Shown here in pieces: positions 17,376 to 24,483 of a stretch of DNA of 64,000 nucleotides. Source of the stretch: Thiofilum sp. (GTDB taxonomy: Bacteria; Pseudomonadota; Gammaproteobacteria; Thiotrichales; Thiotrichaceae); NCBI RefSeq assembly GCF_016711335.1, contig NZ_JADJTF010000001.1:930001-994000 (forward strand), given 5' to 3'. The translations under genes and the position numbers were made by a program. The stretch's first letter is position 1. Each line of letters starts with the position of its first letter. The notes beneath the pieces are model-generated. The model was not told the origin of the DNA. It saw only the letters and a list, made by a program, of their open reading frames with translations, and searched no databases.

Positions 17376-18005
17376 TCAGCGACAACTGCGCTCACACTCT
17401 GCAACAGTACGAAAAGGCGGCTCATCAGCACATCCCCCCCAAATCATAGCCTCACAACGATTAGTCGCAGGATTAAAATAAGCTCTTCGTATCGCTGCTT
17501 TACATCCCTCACGATTAAAGTTATGGGGGTTAATATTGCAGGAAGCGTTACTAAATACTCTAGGTCGATTGACTATGCGCCATAATTGATTACCTTGCCC
17601 ATGACAAGGCCAAATGATCAATTGTGCACCATTAGCCGTACTCGCTTGCCTTACATCTAAACACTTTCCTCCCAAACCTCGCACCGTCCCATCAGAATGA
17701 AAGCGCCATTGTTGATTAGCTCCTCCGTGACAAGACCATAAAATAACAGGTGTGCCATCTGCGGAGGAGTTGCCTTGTACATCCAAACACTTGCCGCCTA
17801 GACCAATAATAGCTCTCCCCGCAAAACGCCAACTTTGATTAGCTCCCTGATGGCAAGACCACATAATAATGGGCGTACCATTTGCAGATGAACCACCTCT
17901 AACATCTAAACACTTATCACCTAGACCGCGTATTTCTACCGCATGGGCATTAGATATTAAGAATCCAAGCATAAGTAAGGCTAAAAGTAGTTTTAATATT
18001 TTCAT
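17376..18005 (-). CDS. secreted ricin-type beta-trefoil lectin fused to a Kunitz/BPTI-like domain
   Basis: This 209-residue exported protein has a signal peptide (residues 1-22, cleaved near AHA). Residues 23-145 hold three ricin B repeats, each with GLGGKCLDV-like starts and Q-x-W ends (NQSW, NQQW, NQLW), i.e. a complete sugar-binding beta-trefoil. Residues 152-209 match the Kunitz cysteine frame C-x11-C-x15-C-x7-C-x11-C-x3-C, compared with 8, 15, 7, 12, 3 in BPTI. The family core is visible: CKAAIRRAYFNPATNRC, WGGC and FRTVAECERSC. The residue after the second Cys, the P1 site of Kunitz inhibitors, is Lys, which would predict trypsin-like targets. Small secreted neighbours follow the same strand. 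Confidence 0.9.
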   Translation of the reverse strand: MKILKLLLALLMLGFLISNAHAVEIRGLGDKCLDVRGGSSANGTPIIMWSCHQGANQSWRFAGRAIIGLGGKCLDVQGNSSADGTPVILWSCHGGANQQWRFHSDGTVRGLGGKCLDVRQASTANGAQLIIWPCHGQGNQLWRIVNRPRVFSNASCNINPHNFNREGCKAAIRRAYFNPATNRCEAMIWGGCADEPPFRTVAECERSCR

Positions 18006-18041
18006 GCAGTTTCCTCCTAAGTAAAAAACTCAGAAAACACA

Positions 18042-18590
18042 TTAACGAACACAAGTTATGCGCCTAAAAGAGCCACAACCTGCATCATCGCAGACTTGCC
18101 CTTCGCCAAATATCCTACTTTTTTCACCTGCGCTAAGATTACGCATCCCCCCATGAGATGACGCCCGCGTAAAGCCTTTTTCTTTACAAAACCTATCAGC
18201 AGTAGGCAATCCACAATTTTGTGCCCAAGGTGAACACCAATCTAATACCGTATTATTGGCTCCATATCTAATAGGATAGGAAAATACTACCGACTCTTGT
18301 TTGCACACAACGGCTGTTATGCGGTCACATTGCGGCATATCGCAAAGCTGACCGCCATTAATAATTCTAGTGGTAGGACTATCATGCTTAACTGAATAAG
18401 TAATGGCTTCTGGAAAGCCTTTTAACTTACAAAACGCATCCGTAGCAGGCTTACCACAATTACTAGCCCATTCTTTACATAAATCTAGGGGATAACCATT
18501 AATCATGGGATTTTGAAATAACTGATTACCTTGCGCATTACCAATAAATAAGAATAATCCGCCTAATACTAACTGACCTAGATTTTTCAT
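18042..18590 (-). CDS. secreted protein with two cysteine-rich repeats
   Basis: This 182-residue protein has a signal peptide (about 1-21, MKNLGQLVLGGLFLFIGNAQG). The mature part is two diverged copies of a unit of about 75 residues (near 34-100 and 113-181). The shared pattern is L-x-x-C-x-x-W-A-x-N-C-G-x4-D-x-F-C-K-x-K-G-F, then G-x-x-C-D-x3-C and finally I-T-x-V/-x-C, with six cysteines per unit. I do not recognise a named family. The even cysteine count and export signal suggest disulfide-bonded domains outside the cytoplasm. It lies 36 bases upstream of the lectin-Kunitz gene on the same strand, and they may be one transcript. RBS AGGAG. Confidence 0.82.
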   Translation of the reverse strand: MKNLGQLVLGGLFLFIGNAQGNQLFQNPMINGYPLDLCKEWASNCGKPATDAFCKLKGFPEAITYSVKHDSPTTRIINGGQLCDMPQCDRITAVVCKQESVVFSYPIRYGANNTVLDWCSPWAQNCGLPTADRFCKEKGFTRASSHGGMRNLSAGEKSRIFGEGQVCDDAGCGSFRRITCVR

Positions 18591-18636
18591 AGAAAACTCC
18601 TAGATTATCAAATTATCGTGATAGCCTGACTAACCT

Positions 18637-18786
18637 TTATTTACCACCACATTGGTTTACAGGTCGATCACAACAACACTGCGTACAACCGCAACTATTC
18701 TGCTTTGCCTTTGCATAAGAAGGTACGGTAGCTAGTGAAATCATAACTGCGCACATTACCGCCACTACAATTTTAAACTTCAACAT
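18637..18786 (-). CDS. small secreted cysteine-rich peptide (49 residues)
   Basis: The ATG at 18786 follows AAAAGGAGATTGATGT, a strong ribosome-binding site. The product is 49 residues: a hydrophobic signal peptide (about 1-25, ending SYA) and a short mature part of about 24 residues that begins KAKQNSCGCTQCCCDRP and ends VNQCGGK. It holds six cysteines. The signal peptide, RBS and same-strand neighbours all support a real gene, though it is short. Mature peptides of this kind may be disulfide-rich or metal-binding; no function can be given. An upstream ATG at 18790 reads only a few codons and is not used. Confidence 0.65.
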   Translation of the reverse strand: MLKFKIVVAVMCAVMISLATVPSYAKAKQNSCGCTQCCCDRPVNQCGGK

Positions 18787-18924
18787 ACATCAATCTCCTT
18801 TTACTAAACTAAATGATCGCTATTGTTATGGTATTAAAATTTAAATACTACCTATTAGAATACATGTAAATGAATAGCTTCAAACAGGTAGTATTAGTTC
18901 ATAAACCAACTTGAAGTGGTTACC

Positions 18925-19221
18925 CTAATAACGACCACCACGTCCATAACCATGCCCGCGCCCGCGCTCACCTCCACGCCTACGATCTCCTCTATGGCGA
19001 TCTCGATAGGTTGGTCGTCCTTCACACCGCCAAGACTTATGATAGCCATAACTCACATCACACCGCCCCACCACACAAGGAGTACGATAATACGCCCCAC
19101 AGCTATACAGTGCTGCATCTTCAGCCCTATAACGACTAGGATACCAATCAGACCATACTGATGCGGAGGCTATAGGGGCATTTAACATGACCAATAAGCT
19201 GAATACGCCTAATATTTTCAT
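18925..19221 (-). CDS. small secreted protein with Arg/Gly-rich cationic tail
   Basis: This 98-residue protein has a signal peptide (about 1-20, ending ASA). The middle (22-68) holds four cysteines in YSCGAYYRTPCVVGRCDVSYG and SWRCEG, with many aromatic residues. The last 30 residues are almost entirely Arg, Gly, Asp and His (RHRGDRRRGGERGRGHGYGR), giving a strongly positive tail. I do not recognise the family. RG-rich tails can bind nucleic acid, polyanionic surfaces or metal. It is the most upstream of four same-strand genes for exported proteins. RBS GAGGGAAG lies before the start. Confidence 0.75.
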   Translation of the reverse strand: MKILGVFSLLVMLNAPIASASVWSDWYPSRYRAEDAALYSCGAYYRTPCVVGRCDVSYGYHKSWRCEGRPTYRDRHRGDRRRGGERGRGHGYGRGGRY

Positions 19222-19546
19222 TTCTTCCCTCGCTGCTAATTACTTAGCTAATTTACTCACACTACGGTAGCTAAAAATGAGAAATTAATACTTATAATCA
19301 AGCTTTTAAGTTTTAAACCCTATTAGCTAACTCATTTTAAACACTCTGCTCAGACAAAAACTCATTATCTTATTAAGCTTGTCACTGCTTAATCACCGCT
19401 ACAGGATGTCATTTAAAACGGCTCCAAACTATCACCCAAATGAATACATCCATTTGAATGGATTCATTTGGGTACATGGTTTTAGATGATTTAACAGGTA
19501 CTGTATTGAAAAGTTATATTGATTATTGATAAGGAGTATATAAATT
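19222..19546. other. intergenic region between divergent secreted-protein genes
   Basis: This region of 325 bases is A+T-rich and carries no convincing gene. It must hold the promoters of the minus-strand secreted cluster and of the plus-strand gene at 19547. Its outstanding feature is the long nested palindrome at 19434-19473. Confidence 0.6.
19434..19473. repeat. 40-base nested palindrome in a divergent promoter region
   Basis: Outer arms ACCCAAATGAAT and ATTCATTTGGGT are perfect inverted copies (12 bases each). Inside, ATCCATT-TG-AATGGAT is a second palindrome that shares bases with the right arm. The symmetry suggests an operator for a dimeric regulator or a cruciform-forming site. There is no T run, so it is not a terminator. 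It ends 73 bases before the gene at 19547. Confidence 0.7.
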
Positions 19547-20026
19547 ATGCGTATCAAAAATATTTTTATTAATGTTTTAGGCTCAACACTACTGCTATTA
19601 AGTTGGCATACACATGCATTAGCTCAAGGTAAAATTTATTCTGATCCCAACTATAGAAATCAGTCTTTTAAAGCTAAAGACTTACCTTTTCAATTGCCCG
19701 ACGTGGTTACAGAAGCTAAATCAGTCCCATTTTATGCAGTTATCCTAAAAACTTATTCCATATGCAGTGTTAAAGAGAGTGAGCGCGTTAAGGTACAAAA
19801 ACTACTCCCTAAGCATAAAGTATTTTATCAACGTTTTAGCTGTAATCAGGATAATGAGGACGACCGTGTTTATTATACTAATACCAATAATCAGTATGAT
19901 TTTTTGGCTGTTTATGCAGGTGCTACACTAAAAGACGCTAAGCAATTTTCTGCCAAAATAAAAAAGTTGGGACGTTTTCCGGGACATAATATTCGCAAAA
20001 TGCAAGTAGTCTACTCGATTCCCTAA
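19547..20026 (+). CDS. secreted hypothetical protein
   Basis: This 159-residue protein has a signal peptide (about 1-26, ending LAQ or ALA). The mature part is basic and contains two cysteines (SICSVKE and RFSCNQD) that could pair. The C-terminal stretch, DFLAVYAGATLKDAKQFSAK followed by IRKMQVVYSIP, has the beta-alpha-beta feel of SPOR-like domains, but the match is weak. I do not recognise the family. It is preceded by AAGGAG and, upstream, by the nested palindrome. It converges on ppx with a four-base gap. Confidence 0.75.
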   Translation: MRIKNIFINVLGSTLLLLSWHTHALAQGKIYSDPNYRNQSFKAKDLPFQLPDVVTEAKSVPFYAVILKTYSICSVKESERVKVQKLLPKHKVFYQRFSCNQDNEDDRVYYTNTNNQYDFLAVYAGATLKDAKQFSAKIKKLGRFPGHNIRKMQVVYSIP

Positions 20027-20030
20027 AAAA

Positions 20031-21530
20031 CTAATTAAATGCTAAATTAAAATTCACTGCTTTTAATAGGTCACTTTCACGCTCTAGATCGGCGACTAAT
20101 AAAGGTCGCTGCTCTTCCAAATTGGGTTCGGCTAAATAGAGCATTAGACTATTTTCGCGGGCTTTGAGGCGCTCTATTTTAACAGTTACTACATCACGAG
20201 CGCGATGCAATAATACCGAAAGCCTTAAGATCACTACTAAATACAGCGCAGTTTGATATTCTTTAGGATCTAATAAACCAAATAACTTAGTAGAAAGTTT
20301 ACTGCGATGCATACGCACTAAAGTACTGAGCCAGTGTTGTTCTTCCGTAGAAAAGCCAGGCAGGTCGACATTATCTAGTAAATAAGCCCCATGCTTTTGA
20401 TGGCTTTCGTGTGAAATAATTAAACCAATTTCATGTAACTCAGCCGCCCAATTAAGCAAGTCCTGTACCTGATTAGGTAATTTCCAATCATCACGGCAAC
20501 GCTGGAATAAATGTTCAGCTGTTTGACGCACCGCTGCCGCTTGCTGAAGATCAATACTAAAACGACTTTGCAAGGCTTTCACGGCTGCTATACGAATATC
20601 GCCGGGCTTGGAGCGCTGTAAACGATCATAGACTAGCCCTTCACGTAAAGCCCAATCAGATACCTGCATTTTAGTAATGCCGAGCGATTCAAACACAGCA
20701 ATCAAAATTGCCAAGCCACCTGCAAAAACAGGTTTACGCTCATCACTTAAACCTGCTAGACGTAGTTTTTCACTATAGACCGCATCAATCATGCGATCCC
20801 GCAACGCATAAAGATGCTCTAGCGTAATATGAAACGGTGATAAACCATTTTGTTGAACTACTTTTTGTACGGTACGAATAGTACCTGAAGCACCATTCGC
20901 TGTTTCCCAACCGAGGCTTTGATAATTTTGCCGAATAGGGACTAAAGGTAGATGAGCATAACGAATCGCGCGTTTAAAGGATTGGCTATCAAAGCGCCCA
21001 TCAGGGAAAAACTGTTCAGTCATACTGACACAGCCCATCTTTAAACTTTCTAAGTACAAGGCATCCAAACCACGCCCAATAATGAGCTCGGTACTACCTC
21101 CGCCAATATCCATCACAAAGCGATTGCCATTAGTGGTTTCATTTTCAAAGAAATGCGCCACCCCTAGATAAATTAGCCGCGCCTCTTCATGACCACTAAT
21201 AATCGCTATAGGGTGTCCCAAGGCGATTTCCGCTTGCCGAATAAAATCACGGGCTTGACTCGCTTGTCTTAGCGTATTCGTGCCCACGGCAATCACGCGC
21301 TCAGAATTCAAGCCACGTAAGCGTTCACCAAAACGCTGCAAACACGCCAAAGCACGCTGTTGTGCATCTAAAGATAAATTATTATCAGCATCTAACCCAC
21401 TCCCTAGCCGCACACTCTCGCGCAAACGATCTACGACTTTAATATGACCGTCTGGAAAAGGCTTAACCACAATCATATGAAAGCTATTAGAACCTAAATC
21501 GATTGCTGCTAAATGCTGACCGCTGAACAT
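20031..21530 (-). CDS. ppx: exopolyphosphatase / pppGpp phosphohydrolase (Ppx/GppA family)
   Basis: This 499-residue protein has the actin-like ASKHA fold: phosphate-1 loop AIDLGSNSFHMIV at residues 9-21, SGHEEARLIYLGV near 134, and the phosphate-2 motif MDIGGGSTELI near 160. The C-terminal HD-like region (about 315-499) matches Ppx/GppA. Members remove terminal phosphate from polyphosphate or convert pppGpp to ppGpp; sequence alone does not separate the two. It is three genes away from spoT on the same strand, so the locus links polyphosphate and alarmone metabolism. Confidence 0.93.
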   Translation of the reverse strand: MFSGQHLAAIDLGSNSFHMIVVKPFPDGHIKVVDRLRESVRLGSGLDADNNLSLDAQQRALACLQRFGERLRGLNSERVIAVGTNTLRQASQARDFIRQAEIALGHPIAIISGHEEARLIYLGVAHFFENETTNGNRFVMDIGGGSTELIIGRGLDALYLESLKMGCVSMTEQFFPDGRFDSQSFKRAIRYAHLPLVPIRQNYQSLGWETANGASGTIRTVQKVVQQNGLSPFHITLEHLYALRDRMIDAVYSEKLRLAGLSDERKPVFAGGLAILIAVFESLGITKMQVSDWALREGLVYDRLQRSKPGDIRIAAVKALQSRFSIDLQQAAAVRQTAEHLFQRCRDDWKLPNQVQDLLNWAAELHEIGLIISHESHQKHGAYLLDNVDLPGFSTEEQHWLSTLVRMHRSKLSTKLFGLLDPKEYQTALYLVVILRLSVLLHRARDVVTVKIERLKARENSLMLYLAEPNLEEQRPLLVADLERESDLLKAVNFNLAFN

Positions 21531-21532
21531 AG

Positions 21533-21913
21533 TTACAATGCCATAATTGCGTCGACCTCAACTCCCGCACCACGCGGTAAAGCTGCCACTCCAATCGCAG
21601 CACGTGCAGGATAAGGAGCATTAAAATATTGCTGCATCACTTCATTGACCTTGGCAAAATTTCCTAAATCGGTGAGAAATACATGTACTTTAACGCAATT
21701 ATCTAAGGAACCACCCGCCGCTTCTGCTACCGCCACGAGGTTTTTAAACACTTGATGAGCTTGTGCCACAATATCACCCTCGACCATAGTCATAGTGACC
21801 GGATCGAGCGGAATCTGACCGGATAAGAACACTAAATCACCTACCTTCACTGCTTGTGAATAGGGACCAATAGCAGCAGGGGCGTTTTTAGATTCAATAA
21901 TAGTTTTTTGCAT
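21533..21913 (-). CDS. ridA: RidA family reactive intermediate/imine deaminase
   Basis: This 126-residue protein is the YjgF/RidA type, which hydrolyses reactive enamine/imine intermediates from PLP enzymes to ketoacids. The family core is clear: [21 protein letters not shown] near the start, and the active-site Arg in [20 protein letters not shown] near residue 104. It begins immediately before ppx and immediately after spoT (stop-to-start gaps of 0-2 bases). The spoT-ridA order is common in proteobacteria. Confidence 0.95.
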   Translation of the reverse strand: MQKTIIESKNAPAAIGPYSQAVKVGDLVFLSGQIPLDPVTMTMVEGDIVAQAHQVFKNLVAVAEAAGGSLDNCVKVHVFLTDLGNFAKVNEVMQQYFNAPYPARAAIGVAALPRGAGVEVDAIMAL

Positions 21914-24070
21914 TTAAAAATTGCTTCCTTCGCTCAAACGTTTTACTTCAGTAATATGGGGAATATGCTTTAATTGACGCACTACTTTTTCAGTCTGCTC
22001 CAAATTATGCACCCATAATACCCACTCAGTTTCCTTGATATAAGCATCACCGCTCGTATGAATATCTTCAATATTGACATTCTGCTGCGCTAAGGTCGAG
22101 GTAATTTGCCGTAATACCCCGACCACATTATGTGCGTAAGTTTTAATACCCACTTTATACAACTGATCTGGTTTTTGCTCTGACCAATCAATTTCCATAA
22201 TATCGGGTGAATTTACCTTTGCATGTAATACTGCACAGTGCTGACGATGTACGACTAATCCGGTAGTAGCATCTAAATATCCCTCAATCGCATCTCCGGG
22301 CACAGGCAAACAACACGGTGCAAAATGCGTAATCAAACCTTGTGCCCCTTCAATACTTAAACTATCCGGCTTAGTACTTAACTCATTAGTATCTGTCTGG
22401 TCTTCACTCAAACGTCTAGCAATCAAAGCGGCTGAATATTCTTTCTTACCAATCGCACACAAGAGCATGGATAAGTTAGTCAGTGACAGGGCACTTAGCA
22501 AATTAGCCAAACGGGTAGGATCAATAGTGTCAATGGTTAAGTGCAGTGGTCTTAAGGCTTTAGCCAATAATATCGAACCTAAACGGCAAAACTCTTCCGC
22601 CGTTTGCTGGCGCTGCCAATTACGTAAGGCGGCTCGTGCACGCGGCGTCACGACATGATCTAACCAGCTCAGTTGCGGTAATGCTTTGCGGTCAGTCAGA
22701 ATTTTAATAGTAGCACCATTGGGTATCTTGGTACGCAACGGCATTTCAATACCATCGATTAATCCCGCCACCCCGTGATCACCTACATCGGTATGAATCG
22801 AATAGGCAAAATCAATTAACGTTGCACCGCGTGGAAATTCTTTAATCTCACCTTGGGGCGTAAAGGCATAAACCTCTGACAGGAATAAGGCGCTTTGAAT
22901 ATAGTTATGAAACTCAAGAGGATTTTCAGCAAAACTGGATAATTCACGTACTTGCTCTAACCAACGCTCTACCGCTTGCTCAGCGATTTTACCATTACCG
23001 CGCTGATTCATTTCAGGGTGACGCCAAGCAGCCGCTATACCGTACTGAGATACTTGGAACATATCGCGGGTTTGAATCTGCACCCGTAGCATATTGTCTA
23101 GCGACTCATCATTAGAACGATAGACACAAGTTTGTAAGGCTTGAAACCCGTAGGTTTGATGCGGATGGGCAATATAATCGCTGATTCCACCCAATTTAGG
23201 GCGATATAACGAGTGCACTAAACCTAAAGCGCGATAACACTCCTCGACCGTACCCACCACAATACGGATTTCCATAATCTTTTTTTGATCTTTAAAATTG
23301 CCCTCACCGCGCTTAATCCGTTCATAGACGCGATACAGGTTTTTCTCCCACATAAACACATTGACACTAGGAATGGGGTCTTGGAGAGTTGTGGTGATGT
23401 TTTTGACTATGGCATCGTGCTGATCTTTGTGTGCCTTCATATAGGCATCGAGCGAATCCTGTAGTATAACCGAGCGCCACGGATGCATATTGCGAAAGGC
23501 TAGTAGCTGCATTTCGCGCCGAATCACATTCAGCCCCATGCGCTGCGCTAGAGGGACATAGACGGCAATCGTTTCCTTAGCAATACGCCGCCGCGACGCT
23601 AAAGATTGATACTCTAGGGTGCGCAAATTGTGCAGTCTGTCCGCCAACTTGACTAATACCACTCGATAATCATCCGCAAAGTATTCCATCATCTTGCGAA
23701 AACTCGCAATGACGGCATCTTGCTTAGATTCAAAATTACGCTTATCGAGTTTGGTTACACCATCGACTAAATCGGCGACCACTGGATTAGTCAGACGTGC
23801 AATATCTTCAACCGTGTAGGGAGTATCTTCAACTACATCATGTAGTAAGGCAGCGCAGAGTGTATCCGCATCTACCCGCATACCCGCTAATAGGATAGCA
23901 ACACTCAAAGGATGGGTAATATAAAGTTCACCCGACTTACGAGTGACACCTTGATGCGCAAGATCAGCAAGCTTATAGGCATTATGTACCCGCTCAATAT
24001 CAGCGGGCATCATATAACGCTCGATCAAATGCATTAGCTCATCCAGCAAAAAGATAGGGTCAGACATCAT
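21914..24070 (-). CDS. spoT: RelA/SpoT homolog: ppGpp hydrolase with degenerate synthetase domain
   Basis: The 718-residue protein has the full RSH layout. The N-terminal HD hydrolase is intact, with H53, H77-D78 (LLHDVVEDT) and D144 (KLADRLHNLRTL). The synthetase domain (about 235-350) is recognisable but has lost its metal ligands: the Asp of the usual D-I-Y-A-F-R is Lys (KKIMEIR, residue 264), and the Glu of the usual E-x-Q-I-R-T is Arg (LRVQIQT, residue 329). GYQSLHT is also altered to GFQALQT. TGS (about 415-480) and C-terminal ACT (about 645-715) domains follow. I infer a hydrolase-only alarmone enzyme. It shares a strand with rpoZ, as in E. coli. Confidence 0.92.
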   Translation of the reverse strand: MMSDPIFLLDELMHLIERYMMPADIERVHNAYKLADLAHQGVTRKSGELYITHPLSVAILLAGMRVDADTLCAALLHDVVEDTPYTVEDIARLTNPVVADLVDGVTKLDKRNFESKQDAVIASFRKMMEYFADDYRVVLVKLADRLHNLRTLEYQSLASRRRIAKETIAVYVPLAQRMGLNVIRREMQLLAFRNMHPWRSVILQDSLDAYMKAHKDQHDAIVKNITTTLQDPIPSVNVFMWEKNLYRVYERIKRGEGNFKDQKKIMEIRIVVGTVEECYRALGLVHSLYRPKLGGISDYIAHPHQTYGFQALQTCVYRSNDESLDNMLRVQIQTRDMFQVSQYGIAAAWRHPEMNQRGNGKIAEQAVERWLEQVRELSSFAENPLEFHNYIQSALFLSEVYAFTPQGEIKEFPRGATLIDFAYSIHTDVGDHGVAGLIDGIEMPLRTKIPNGATIKILTDRKALPQLSWLDHVVTPRARAALRNWQRQQTAEEFCRLGSILLAKALRPLHLTIDTIDPTRLANLLSALSLTNLSMLLCAIGKKEYSAALIARRLSEDQTDTNELSTKPDSLSIEGAQGLITHFAPCCLPVPGDAIEGYLDATTGLVVHRQHCAVLHAKVNSPDIMEIDWSEQKPDQLYKVGIKTYAHNVVGVLRQITSTLAQQNVNIEDIHTSGDAYIKETEWVLWVHNLEQTEKVVRQLKHIPHITEVKRLSEGSNF

Positions 24071-24120
24071 AATCCCATACCTATTGATTTTAGCTAAAGC
24101 TATTGAAAATCAGATAACGC

Positions 24121-24342
24121 TTAGAAACGAATACGAGGAGTATAATCTTTATTCATATTGTAATGATCTAAATGCCCCTCAGCGATTTCACGTAATGCTA
24201 TCACCGTGGGCTTATCTCCCATTTCCTCTACCAAAGGTTGCGCACCATTAGAGATAGCATGCGCCCGATGAGCTGCTTTTAAAACCAGCTCAAAGCTATT
24301 TTCAACCTTACCTAAGCAATCTTCTACTGTTACACGCGCCAT
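24121..24342 (-). CDS. rpoZ: RNA polymerase omega subunit
   Basis: This 73-residue protein starts at [10 protein letters not shown], the conserved N-terminus of omega; an ATG five codons upstream (24357) is less likely. Residues [19 protein letters not shown] and [13 protein letters not shown] are the conserved core that wraps the beta-prime C-terminus. Omega helps assemble RNA polymerase and forms part of a ppGpp site in E. coli. It lies immediately before spoT on the same strand, the usual gammaproteobacterial order. Confidence 0.93.
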   Translation of the reverse strand: MARVTVEDCLGKVENSFELVLKAAHRAHAISNGAQPLVEEMGDKPTVIALREIAEGHLDHYNMNKDYTPRIRF

Positions 24343-24483
24343 GTTTGGAAACCCCATTATCTATAACTATTTACAGTAATCTTTCATTATAACCAGCTAG
24401 GATAAAAAAAGACTACTACAGTCACATTTTAGCATGCCTCTATACATGCACTCAGCCCCCCTAACTTCAATAAGACCAATGGC

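Noticed and set aside
18916..19161. Thr/Pro/Ile-rich plus-strand frame
   Set aside because: It lies opposite the RG-tailed secreted protein, which has a signal peptide and RBS; the plus frame has neither.
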